A stretch of DNA of 37,120 bases from Acidobacteriaceae bacterium. Lineage in GTDB: Bacteria; Acidobacteriota; Terriglobia; Bryobacterales; Bryobacteraceae. The notes beneath the pieces are model-generated. The model did not search any database. It was not told the origin of the DNA and worked only from the letters and a program-made list of their open reading frames with translations. A program made the position numbers and the translations under genes. Shown in pieces: positions 17,276-25,883 of the stretch; the first letter of the stretch is position 1, and each line of letters begins with the position of its first letter. The stretch spans positions 1-37,120 of the forward strand of contig JAFAMM010000178.1 of the NCBI GenBank assembly GCA_019233375.1, read 5' to 3'.

Positions 17276-18574
17276 ATGGCCATAAGCAACGTCAGCAGTT
17301 CCACTGTAACTGCTACCAGTACGACTGCCAGCAACACAGGCGCGATGGCGATTGTCACGACGCTATTTTTCATGTGGGGCTTTATCACGTGCCTGAACGA
17401 TATCCTGATCCCCCATCTCAAGAACATCTTTGATCTCAACTACGCGAAGGGGATGCTGGTGCAGTTCGCGTTCTTCTCCGGGTATTTCATTTTTGCTTTC
17501 CCGGCGGGCAAGATCGTAGAGTGGGTCGGGTACAAGCGGACGATGGTCATCGGCCTGCTCACCATGGCGTTGGGAGCGTGGCTGTTTTTGCCTGCTGCCA
17601 GCGTGCCATCCTTTCCATTTTTCCTGACCGCACTCATTATCGTCGCGGCGGGGATGACGGCCCTGCAGGTCTCGGCAAACGCCTATGTCTCGGTGCTCGG
17701 GCCGGCGGATAAGGCATCCAGCCGGCTGAATCTGACGCAGGCGTTCAACTCGCTAGGAACCACAGTCGCTCCTCAATTTGGGAAGGTGCTGATTCTTGGC
17801 ACGGCGGCAGTGGCGATCGAAGCGGTTCGCAAGATGCCTCCTGAGCAGTTACACGCCTATCGTCTCCAGGAAGCCGCAAGCGTGAAGCTGCCTTACACGC
17901 TGATTGCGGTCACGCTGATGCTGTTGGCGCTTGTGATCGGCCTTTATAAGCTTCCGAAAATCGCGACGCTGCACGATGTGGCCGATCATGGCAAGAATCT
18001 CGGAATTAGCATCTGGAAGCAGCGGCATCTCCTACTCGGGGTGGTCGGAATATTTGTCTATGTTGGTGCGGAAGTTTCGATCGGCAGTTTTCTGGTGAAT
18101 TATTTCAGCCAGCCGTATATCGGAGGAATGACTGAGAAGCAAGCCGCCGGATATGTGTCGTTCTACTGGATGTTCGCGATGTTCGGGCGCTTCATAGGCG
18201 CAGCCGTATTACGCAAAGTCAAGACAGGTACGCTGCTGGGGCTCGTGGCGGTGGTTGCATGCGGGCTGGTGATTTCATCCATGCTCAGCCTGGGCGCTGT
18301 CGCGATGTGGACCATTATCCTGGTCGGGCTCTTTAATTCAGTGATGTTCCCGAGCATTTTCACTCTGGGAATCGCCGGACTCGGTCCGCTGACGGGCGAA
18401 GGATCGGGCTTGCTGATCGCCGCCATTGTCGGCGGCGCGATTATTCCTGAAATTCAAGGGGTCCTGGCGGATCACATTGGAATCCACCGCGCCTTCATTG
18501 TGCCGGCACTGTGTTACTGCTTCATCGCGTACTACGGATTCAGAGGATCTAAGCCAGCAGGTGCTGTTGCCTGA
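17276..18574 (+). CDS. MFS sugar permease, FHS family (glucose/galactose or fucose permease-like)
   Basis: ATTLFFMWGFITCLNDILIPHLKNIF-type N-terminus, QVSANAYVSVLGPADKASSRLNLTQAFNSLGTTVAPQFG, C-terminal NSVMFPSIFTLGIAGLGPLTGEGSGLLIAAIVGGAIIPEIQG. Confidence 0.93.
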   Translation: MAISNVSSSTVTATSTTASNTGAMAIVTTLFFMWGFITCLNDILIPHLKNIFDLNYAKGMLVQFAFFSGYFIFAFPAGKIVEWVGYKRTMVIGLLTMALGAWLFLPAASVPSFPFFLTALIIVAAGMTALQVSANAYVSVLGPADKASSRLNLTQAFNSLGTTVAPQFGKVLILGTAAVAIEAVRKMPPEQLHAYRLQEAASVKLPYTLIAVTLMLLALVIGLYKLPKIATLHDVADHGKNLGISIWKQRHLLLGVVGIFVYVGAEVSIGSFLVNYFSQPYIGGMTEKQAAGYVSFYWMFAMFGRFIGAAVLRKVKTGTLLGLVAVVACGLVISSMLSLGAVAMWTIILVGLFNSVMFPSIFTLGIAGLGPLTGEGSGLLIAAIVGGAIIPEIQGVLADHIGIHRAFIVPALCYCFIAYYGFRGSKPAGAVA

Positions 18575-18660
18575 GGTCAGTCCCGGTACTAGCCAATAGG
18601 AGAGGCGCACTAATGGCGCTGATCGCTAGCGTTCTGACGTACTAGAGCTGCTCGAACCCC

Positions 18661-18680
18661 TTCATTTATCTTCCATTTAG
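18661..18680 (+). promoter_or_regulatory. Putative response-regulator operator (11-bp direct repeat of CATTTA)
   Basis: TTCATTTATCTTCCATTTAG, 30-49 bp upstream of the response regulator start; similar element upstream of the histidine kinase. Confidence 0.35.
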
Positions 18681-18709
18681 CGCGTCCGGCAGACACTATT
18701 AAAAGCCCG

Positions 18710-19390
18710 TTGAGATTGCTCCTGATTGAGGATGAGGAAGATGTGGCCCGGTCGATTGCGAAAGGCCTGCGACAGGAATCGTACGCAGTCGATACGGCGG
18801 GCAACGGTCAGGAGGGGTTGGAGAAGGCCCTTGCACACATCTATGACCTGATCATTCTCGATATCCGTCTTCCCGGGAAAGACGGCTGGACGGTATGCCG
18901 GGAACTGCGCGAAAGCGGCAGCCAAACGCCGATTTTGATGCTCACGGCGAGCGACGCCACCGAGGATCGCATTAAGGGTCTTGATCTGGGCGCGGACGAC
19001 TATTTGGCGAAACCGTTCGACTTCCGCGAGCTGCTCGCACGCATACGGGCGCTGCTTCGCAGGAAGCCGCTGATTCAACACCCGGTGATTCGTGTCGATA
19101 CCCTCGAAATCGACACGCGGTCAAAGACGGTCACGCGCGCTGGAAGCTTTGTGCGCCTCACGGCCAAAGAATATGCCTTGCTGGAGTGCTTGGCGCGGGA
19201 TGCGGATACGATTTTGGGCCGCGAGACAATCTCCGAGCGCGTCTGGGATGAGCGCTATGATCCGTTTTCGAATCTCATCGAGGAGTACATCAAGCGGCTT
19301 CGCAAGAAAGTGGATGTCGAGGGACAGAAGCCTTTGATTCACGCGCGCAGAGGTGAAGGCTACATTCTCACCGCGAAAGAGTTTGCGTGA
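18710..19390 (+). CDS. OmpR/PhoB-family response regulator
   Basis: Receiver LLLIEDEEDVARS, DLIILDIRLPGKDGW, LMLTASD, DYLAKPF; winged-helix LTAKEYALLECLARDADTILGRETISERVWDERYDPFSNLIEEYIKRLRKKVD. TTG start. Confidence 0.95.
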   Translation: MRLLLIEDEEDVARSIAKGLRQESYAVDTAGNGQEGLEKALAHIYDLIILDIRLPGKDGWTVCRELRESGSQTPILMLTASDATEDRIKGLDLGADDYLAKPFDFRELLARIRALLRRKPLIQHPVIRVDTLEIDTRSKTVTRAGSFVRLTAKEYALLECLARDADTILGRETISERVWDERYDPFSNLIEEYIKRLRKKVDVEGQKPLIHARRGEGYILTAKEFA

Positions 19391-20793
19391 TCGGTCTGGG
19401 ACGGATCGGGCTCTTCGCTTGAGGGTGTCGAAAGTTCAAAAACCGTACAGCCCGGTCTCGATTCGACCAGAACCAGGCTGCCGCCGTGGCTTTCCGCAAT
19501 GGACTTTGCGATCGGAAGTCCGAGGCCTGCGCCTGCGGCTATCGATTGAGTATTGTCTGCCCGGAAGAAGCGTTCGAAGATGTGGGGCTTCGCCTCCGGC
19601 GGTATACCAATGCCCGAATCTGAGACGCGGCAGACCCAAAAGCGACCGTCGCGCCGCAGGCTGACGCCGACCTTGCCTTCCGGCGGCGTGAACTTGATCG
19701 CATTGTCAAGCAGAATGAGCAGAGATTGCTTCAGCAGGTCCTGATCCCCCCGGCAGCGGGCTTCGGGCAGGGGATCCACGGCGAGTAACACGCTGCGGGC
19801 TTGCGCCAGGCTGCCCGCGATCGAAGCGGCATCGGAGACCACGTCGTCCAGATAGAGCTCAGAAAATTTCGAATTCAGCCCGGAGCCGTCCGTTTGAGCG
19901 AGCAGCAACAGATTGTCGACCAGCTTCTTGAGCCGGAGCATCTGGTTTTCAGCGACAAACAGAGCCGCATCCGAATCCTGCGGCGTCCGCTTCGGGTCGC
20001 GTTGCGTCACCTGTATGGCCGCAAGGGCGATCGTAAGAGGCGTTCGTAATTCGTGAGACGTATCCGCCATGAAGCGGCGCTGCGTATCGAAGCCCTGCTG
20101 TAGTCTGTCGAGGAGGGAATTGAAGCGGGCCGCCAGGCGGCTAATGTCGTCAGAGGCGCGTGAAACGGGCACGCGAGCGCTGAGATCGGATGAGGTAATT
20201 CGCTCTATGGTTCGGGCGAGTGCTGCCAGAGGGGCAAGCGATTTGCGCGCGAGAAAATAGCCGCCAGCAGAGGCGGCAATGAGACCAAGCGAAACGAGTA
20301 GCCAGAGCGCGCGGCGGAGCGAGGCGAGCTGTGCGTCGGTCGCGGCCACCGATTTCGCCGCGTAGATGTTATAAACCGTTTGAAACTTAGGTACAGCGAG
20401 TTCGCGGGCCTGAATACGCCATTTTTGCACCACTGCGCCGGAGCGCAACTTTGATGCGGGCACAGAGCGGAGGTCCAAAGCAGAATCAGATGTATCGCGA
20501 AACGCAATTTGCCGGCCGCCTTCTCTGACGAGGATCTGAGTGCCGGGGAGCGTTGATTCTTGCGCATGCAGTAACACGTCGCGCACGTCTTCTTCGCCAG
20601 CGCCTTTTGCTGAATGTTCCTCCATTTCATGCTGCGCGGACATGGCGGTCGCGTCCACCGCGGCACGCAGCCCGGAATCGAGTTTGGAATACGCATCCTG
20701 CCGGAAGAGGAGATACGTCGCGACCGCGAGGCACACCACGATGCTCCCGAACAAGACCGTGAAGATGAGTGTGAGCCGGGCTCTGGTTGACAT
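19360..20793 (-). CDS. Two-component sensor histidine kinase (HAMP, HisKA, HATPase)
   Basis: FMADTSHELRTPLTIALAAIQ, LLILLDNAIKFTPPEGKV, DSGIGIPPEAKPHIFERFFRAD, GAGLGLPIAKSIAESHGG; two N-terminal TM segments. Confidence 0.95.
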   Translation of the reverse strand: MSTRARLTLIFTVLFGSIVVCLAVATYLLFRQDAYSKLDSGLRAAVDATAMSAQHEMEEHSAKGAGEEDVRDVLLHAQESTLPGTQILVREGGRQIAFRDTSDSALDLRSVPASKLRSGAVVQKWRIQARELAVPKFQTVYNIYAAKSVAATDAQLASLRRALWLLVSLGLIAASAGGYFLARKSLAPLAALARTIERITSSDLSARVPVSRASDDISRLAARFNSLLDRLQQGFDTQRRFMADTSHELRTPLTIALAAIQVTQRDPKRTPQDSDAALFVAENQMLRLKKLVDNLLLLAQTDGSGLNSKFSELYLDDVVSDAASIAGSLAQARSVLLAVDPLPEARCRGDQDLLKQSLLILLDNAIKFTPPEGKVGVSLRRDGRFWVCRVSDSGIGIPPEAKPHIFERFFRADNTQSIAAGAGLGLPIAKSIAESHGGSLVLVESRPGCTVFELSTPSSEEPDPSQTDHANSFAVRM

Positions 20794-20848
20794 TACACTG
20801 TTACTCCTACTTTAAGATGAGTCCGGCGGAGCAGTCTCGCTCTACCGC

Positions 20849-20868
20849 CCGTTTTATCTTTCGGTTAG
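20849..20868 (+). promoter_or_regulatory. Putative response-regulator operator matching the element at 18661
   Basis: CCGTTTTATCTTTCGGTTAG; 13/20 identity to TTCATTTATCTTCCATTTAG, including TTTATCTT and TTAG, with the same 11-bp half-site period. Confidence 0.3.
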
Positions 20869-20946
20869 GATTTGTCTGCCACACGGGGGCAACCGCGGGC
20901 GTTCTCTGAAACGTCCAAATAAGAATAAAGCGGCGACGGTCCAGCC

Positions 20947-21216
20947 TTGCGCCGTTTACCCGTGACTTTCTTCGGCGACATGTCTTCTCTTTTACCGGAA
21001 CTGAACCACGAATTTCACTCCGAAGTCTCCATAAGCATTTCAAAACTGCTCCAGACGAATGTCGAATACCTGCGATGTGCCGGTGTCGGGCCTCTGGCGA
21101 TGCTTGTCGGTGTCGCGGTGCTTGAAAAGTCGGAGATAGAACGGGTGACGAAGCGTGCGGCATCCCTCGGAGAGTATCTTCGGGCGAGGCTGCGGGAGCA
21201 ACTGGGCAAGCGATGA
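20947..21216 (+). CDS. Small hypothetical protein, possibly translationally coupled to the downstream FAD oxidoreductase
   Basis: 89-aa ORF (internal start MSSLLPELNHEFHSEVSISISKLL possible) ending in an ATGA overlap with the next gene at 21213. Confidence 0.5.
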   Translation: MRRLPVTFFGDMSSLLPELNHEFHSEVSISISKLLQTNVEYLRCAGVGPLAMLVGVAVLEKSEIERVTKRAASLGEYLRARLREQLGKR

Positions 21217-22313
21217 CAGACGTGTGTGTCGTGGGAGGCGGACCGGCCGGCTTGGCCGCGGCGCTGGCGTTGCGGCGCGAAGGCGCAAACGTGACTGTCG
21301 TGGACTGTGCGCAACGCGCCACGGACAAAGCCTGCGGGGAAGGCATGATGCCGGATAGTGCGCAAGCCCTAGGCGCTTTGGGTGTTCACTTGCCTGCCGC
21401 CGCGGGGTTCCAGTTTCAGGGCATTCGCTTTGCGGATGGCCAGTCTTCAGTGTACGCACGATTTCCGACCGGGTTCGGAATGGGTGTTCGACGGACCACG
21501 CTCCAGCGGATTTTGGCAGAACATGCGGAGGCCGCGGGCGTGCGCACCATCTGGGGCGCGAAGGGCGTGCAACTCCATCATGAGGGGATCAGCATCGCTG
21601 GATCTTCACTGCCGGCAGGTTTCGTTATCGGCGCGGACGGGCAGAACTCAGCTATCCGGCGGCAAGCAGGTCTCGAGCGCACGCGCATGGAGCGGCGCCG
21701 ATACGCGTTCCGCCGGCATTACCGGGTCGCACCGTGGTCTGATTACGTCGAGCTATTTTGGGGTCCGCGTTGTCAGGCCTATGTCACCCCTGTTGGAAAA
21801 GACGAAGTGTGTCTGGTCGTCATTTCGAGAAAATCAAAGCTGCGCCCCGATGAGGCCATGGGCGATTTTGCCGAGTTACGGCAGCGCTTGCGCGGCGCCG
21901 TGGTCACGTCGACTGAAATGGGCGCGATATCTCTCTCGCTTAAGCTGCGGCGTGTGTATCGGAATAGGGTTGCGCTGGTGGGCGACGCAGCAGGTTCGGT
22001 GGATGTGGTGACCGGGCAAGGTATGTGTCTGGCTTTCAAGCAGGCGAAAGCGGTAGCGAGCGCGCTGAGAGCAGATAACCTCGAGCAATATCAGGCAGAG
22101 CACGAGCGAATCAGCGCGCGACCGCACGCGATGGCAGCGCTGATGCTGATGCTCGAGCGTCACCAGGGACTACAGAGGCGTGCGCTTGCGAGTCTGGCGT
22201 CGCACGCCAGCGTGTTTGAATCCTTGTTGAGCATTCATGTGGGTTCGTCTTCTTTCCTGGACCTGTTTTCATGGAGACTCTTGCCCTTTGGCCTGAAATT
22301 TCTAGCGGCCTGA
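21213..22313 (+). CDS. FAD-dependent oxidoreductase (geranylgeranyl reductase/monooxygenase-like)
   Basis: GxGxxG-type VCVVGGGPAGLAAALALRREGANVTVVD, GADGQNSAIRRQAG, and RVALVGDAAGSVDVVTGQGMCLAFKQA. Confidence 0.92.
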   Translation: MTDVCVVGGGPAGLAAALALRREGANVTVVDCAQRATDKACGEGMMPDSAQALGALGVHLPAAAGFQFQGIRFADGQSSVYARFPTGFGMGVRRTTLQRILAEHAEAAGVRTIWGAKGVQLHHEGISIAGSSLPAGFVIGADGQNSAIRRQAGLERTRMERRRYAFRRHYRVAPWSDYVELFWGPRCQAYVTPVGKDEVCLVVISRKSKLRPDEAMGDFAELRQRLRGAVVTSTEMGAISLSLKLRRVYRNRVALVGDAAGSVDVVTGQGMCLAFKQAKAVASALRADNLEQYQAEHERISARPHAMAALMLMLERHQGLQRRALASLASHASVFESLLSIHVGSSSFLDLFSWRLLPFGLKFLAA

Positions 22314-22320
22314 GGGAGTT

Positions 22321-22920
22321 ATGAGACGGATTTTCGCAGGTAGCGCGCGGGCGGGTCTGGCAGCGTTCATTTCGGCCACGGTTTGCGCGGCCGCGCAGCC
22401 ATTAACGATCGAAATGGACCCGGCAAAAACCCAAATCGAGTGGACGCTCGGCGGCGTGCTCCACACCGTTCATGGAACCTTCCATATGAAGGAAGGACGC
22501 ATCGTTTTCGATCCCGCGAGGCAGAGCCTTTCCGGCCAAATTATAGTTGAGACCGCCACCGGTGACAGCGGAAGCGGAGCGCGCGACCGCCGGATGAAGA
22601 AGGAGATTTTAGAAACGCAACGTTTTCCTCAGGCGACATTTGCGCCGGCGAAGATCGACGGCAACATTGCCCCGAGCGGTCAGTCAGAGGCGCGCGTCAT
22701 CGGTACTTTCGAGCTCCACGGGGCAAAACACGACGTTACGATTCCAATGAAATTTGAGATTTCAGGGACCGAAGTCGAAGCAGCGGGGAATTTCGCGGTC
22801 CCCTATGTGGCCTGGGGCATGAAGAACCCGAGCACATTAGTGCTGCGTGTGGACCAAACGGCGCAAGTGCAGGTACATGCGGTCGGCCGCGTGCTGTCGG
22901 CTAGCGCTGGCGTTTATTGA
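22321..22920 (+). CDS. YceI-family periplasmic protein
   Basis: Signal peptide; TIEMDPAKTQIEWTLGGVLHTVHGTFHMKEGRIVFDP, ARDRRMKKEILETQRFPQATFAP, GTFELHGAKHDVTIPM. Confidence 0.92.
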   Translation: MRRIFAGSARAGLAAFISATVCAAAQPLTIEMDPAKTQIEWTLGGVLHTVHGTFHMKEGRIVFDPARQSLSGQIIVETATGDSGSGARDRRMKKEILETQRFPQATFAPAKIDGNIAPSGQSEARVIGTFELHGAKHDVTIPMKFEISGTEVEAAGNFAVPYVAWGMKNPSTLVLRVDQTAQVQVHAVGRVLSASAGVY

Positions 22921-22994
22921 TGGTTTAGGGAAAAACCGGATTCGGGTATAAAACACCTCCGCGTTCCTCGATACGGAAGCAGGAGAAATAAGCA

Positions 22995-23162
22995 ATGATC
23001 AGCGCGATTTCGAATGTTGCAGACCATTACACTCAGGGGGTACAAGCATCACAATCGAATTCTTCCACGAAGGCAGCCCCTCAGCAGGAGGATTCGGTAC
23101 ACCTGAGTTCGCAAGCAGCCGCCGCGGCGGGTGATGTGGACCACGATGGCGACAGCCATTAG
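22995..23162 (+). CDS. Small 55-aa protein of unknown function with C-terminal DVDHDGDSH
   Basis: Manual translation: MISAISNVADHYTQGVQASQSNSSTKAAPQQEDSVHLSSQAAAAAGDVDHDGDSH*; AGGAG upstream of ATG; below the ORF-track length cut-off. Confidence 0.7.
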   Translation: MISAISNVADHYTQGVQASQSNSSTKAAPQQEDSVHLSSQAAAAAGDVDHDGDSH

Positions 23163-23359
23163 TGAGTTTCCAGTCACAAGTTTCATCTTCGTGGTCAAAA
23201 GCGCGGCTCAAGCTGCGCGGCCTGAACTCCACGATGCACAGGCGCTCCGATGCTCATGTAACCGGCAGCTTGATTAGAGTCGCCGACGCCAGCGCAAGAC
23301 ACGCCTCGAACCCGCAACGATGGAGCCAGCAAACGTATATCCTTCCATGAGGAGGTTGC

Positions 23360-24895
23360 GTGCTCACTCGCCTACTGCTGATCACCTTTGCCGTCCTGCT
23401 GGGGGCGCCAGGCCAAATCGCACCCGAATACGACCAGCCGTACCGCCCGCAATTCCACTTCTCGCCGCGCGAGAACTGGACGAATGACCCGAACGGGCTT
23501 GTCTTTTTCTCCGGCGAGTACCACCTCTTTTTCCAATACAATCCGTTCGGAGACGAGTGGGGGCATATGAGCTGGGGTCATGCCGTAAGCCGCGATTTGC
23601 TGCATTGGGATCAGCGGCCCGTCGCAATCCCGGAGCAGGACGGGATCATGATCTTTACCGGGAGCACCGTGGTGGACGCCCGCAATAGCAGCGGATTTTG
23701 CACGAAGCCGGAGGGCTGCATGGTCGCGGTGTATACCGGACACACGCCGCCCGAGGGCTCGCGGCCAGCACTGCAAACCCAGAACCTCGCATTCAGCAAT
23801 GACCGCGGGCGTACTTGGACGAAATACCCGGGCAATCCGGTTCTAAATCTGCACATGACTGATTTTCGCGATCCTAAAGTCCTGTGGTCCGAGGAAACCG
23901 GTGAGTGGGTGATGGCGGTTTCGCTGCCGAACGAGCACAAAGTGCGGTTCTATACATCACCTGATCTGAAGCACTGGACACACACAACCGATTTCGGGCC
24001 GGAAGGCGCAACGGGCGGCCAGTGGGAGTGTCCTGAGCTTTTTCAATTGCCGCTGGAAGGCAGCACAGAAACGCGCTGGGTCCTTAAGGTCGGCCTGAAT
24101 CCCGGCGGTCTGCAGGGCGGCTCCGGCGAACAATATTTCGTCGGCCGCTTCAACGGCCGGCGTTTTGTGAATGACAACCCCGCAACCTTGCAGCTATGGA
24201 CCGATTACGGCAAGGACTGCTATTGCGCGCTCACGTTCAACGGTCTGCCGCGCACCCAAAGCCCCGTGATGATCGGCTGGATGGACAACTGGCAATACGC
24301 GGCGAAGCTGCCGACCAGACCTTGGCGTGGCCAAATGACGTTTCCGCGAAGTTTATCGCTGCGCAAAACCGCTGATGGAATCCGGCTCATACAGCAGCCT
24401 TACCAGGGTATCGAGCGCCTGCAACAGAAAAGGCTGGAAGCTACGTCCGGCAGTGATCTGGATGCGGTAAATCAGGCACTGCGGGCGCAGCCGCTCTCCG
24501 GCCATTCCTTCCGGCTCCGGTTCGAAATTCAGCTTGGGGATGCGCGTGAAGCAGGCGTGCGCATGCTGGCGAACCACGGATCCTTTACTCTGATCGGCTA
24601 TGATCGGGAAGCCAAGAAGCTGTTTATCGATCGGCGGCATTCCGGTGTGACTGGGTTCAGCGGGGATTTTCCGGCGCGGATTGATGCGCCGCTTCCATTG
24701 ACGGCTGACAAATTGGTGCTGGATGTTCTGGTTGATCGCAACTCGGTAGAGGTCTTCGCGGATAACGGAAGAATTACATGCACCATGTTGGTGTTCCCGT
24801 CATCAGGCGCGAACGGTATAGAGTTCTACGCAAATCGGACGGGACGAGTCAGCGCCAGCGTGCGGAGCGTGGAATCAATTTGGCAGGTTAAGTAG
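23360..24895 (+). CDS. Glycoside hydrolase family 32 (levanase/invertase/fructanase type), secreted
   Basis: WTNDPNGLVFFSGEYHLFFQYNP, FTGSTVVD, FRDPKVLW, WECPELFQLP motifs; GTG start after GAGGAGG; signal peptide. Confidence 0.96.
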   Translation: MLTRLLLITFAVLLGAPGQIAPEYDQPYRPQFHFSPRENWTNDPNGLVFFSGEYHLFFQYNPFGDEWGHMSWGHAVSRDLLHWDQRPVAIPEQDGIMIFTGSTVVDARNSSGFCTKPEGCMVAVYTGHTPPEGSRPALQTQNLAFSNDRGRTWTKYPGNPVLNLHMTDFRDPKVLWSEETGEWVMAVSLPNEHKVRFYTSPDLKHWTHTTDFGPEGATGGQWECPELFQLPLEGSTETRWVLKVGLNPGGLQGGSGEQYFVGRFNGRRFVNDNPATLQLWTDYGKDCYCALTFNGLPRTQSPVMIGWMDNWQYAAKLPTRPWRGQMTFPRSLSLRKTADGIRLIQQPYQGIERLQQKRLEATSGSDLDAVNQALRAQPLSGHSFRLRFEIQLGDAREAGVRMLANHGSFTLIGYDREAKKLFIDRRHSGVTGFSGDFPARIDAPLPLTADKLVLDVLVDRNSVEVFADNGRITCTMLVFPSSGANGIEFYANRTGRVSASVRSVESIWQVK

Positions 24896-24901
24896 ACCGG
24901 C

Positions 24902-25792
24902 TTACGACGACTTCCGCCGCGCCGTCGTGGACCCGGCGGAAACGCCTAGCGCGCGGAGTTGTGAAAGCGCCTTTCTCGCGTCCTCGGTGTGAGGATAGTT
25001 CTGCACGAGCAGACGAAATTCCTGAACAGCGCGGCTGCGCTCGTTAGCCTTCAACAGCGCCATGGCCTTCATGTAATGAGCGTCGGGTGTTTTGGGGTTT
25101 TCGGGATAATGTTCGAGAACCGCGTCGAAGGCTGTAACCGCGCCTTGAAAGTCACCGCGATTGTAAGCAATCTCGCCCAAATAATACTGCGCGTTTGCCG
25201 CCAGTTCAGTATTCGGGAAATATTGAAGATATTGCTGAAACTCCTGTTGGGCAAGGTCGGTTTTCCCGGTTTGTAAGTCACGCAGAGCAGAGGTATAAGT
25301 CTGATCGGCGCTCATGCCAGGCGGCGGGGCGGATTGTCCTTGCGGACCGCCGGGGCCAGCAGATCCAGGCGAGGCGGCGCCGGGCGCGGCAGGCGGGTTC
25401 TGCATGATCTGCATCTGGTTTTTGAGATCTGTCATCTTGGCGTCCATGCGCTCCAGCCGCGTGCTGAGATCGGAGATGGCGGCCTGCAGTGCTTGCAGGT
25501 CGTTCGCCATGCTCTCCACCTTGCTATTCAGGCCAGCGACGGGCCCGAGAGATTTCGCGACGCCATTCGTGACCTGGTCTTGCAAGCTCGCGACCTGATC
25601 GGCGGTCCGCCGCGAATCATTCTGCATGGCCGTCACCATGCCATTCAGCTCACTCAACTTCGAATCCACGTCGTTTTGAAGAGAGTTGAGCTTATCTTCC
25701 AAATCCCGCTGTAACTGCACGAGATCTTTGTTTACAGCAAACGAGAAGCTGGAAAAGGTCAGCAGAAGGGCCGCAAGGCGCAGAAATTTCAT
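24902..25792 (-). CDS. cpoB: Tol-Pal system protein CpoB/YbgF
   Basis: Signal peptide, N-terminal coiled coil, C-terminal TPRs (YTSALRDLQTGKTDLAQQEFQQYLQYFPNTELAANAQYYLGEIAYNRGDFQGAVTAFDAVLEHYP); last gene of the tol-pal cluster. Confidence 0.92.
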   Translation of the reverse strand: MKFLRLAALLLTFSSFSFAVNKDLVQLQRDLEDKLNSLQNDVDSKLSELNGMVTAMQNDSRRTADQVASLQDQVTNGVAKSLGPVAGLNSKVESMANDLQALQAAISDLSTRLERMDAKMTDLKNQMQIMQNPPAAPGAASPGSAGPGGPQGQSAPPPGMSADQTYTSALRDLQTGKTDLAQQEFQQYLQYFPNTELAANAQYYLGEIAYNRGDFQGAVTAFDAVLEHYPENPKTPDAHYMKAMALLKANERSRAVQEFRLLVQNYPHTEDARKALSQLRALGVSAGSTTARRKSS

Positions 25793-25883
25793 TGGCTTAA
25801 CTCCTCAACACAAGGGGACGGACCAGATCCGCCCCCATTTTCGATGTGCTTCCAGTTTACGGGACTGATGCCACTCGCGGGTG

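Noticed and set aside
20807-21346. 179-aa minus-strand ORF between the histidine kinase and the FAD oxidoreductase
   Set aside because: It overlaps the N-terminal FAD-binding motif of the oxidoreductase on the other strand and has random Arg/Pro/Ser-rich composition.
21382-22011. 209-aa + strand ORF in an alternative frame of the FAD oxidoreductase
   Set aside because: Out-of-frame shadow of a well-supported gene; Arg/Ser-rich with no motifs.
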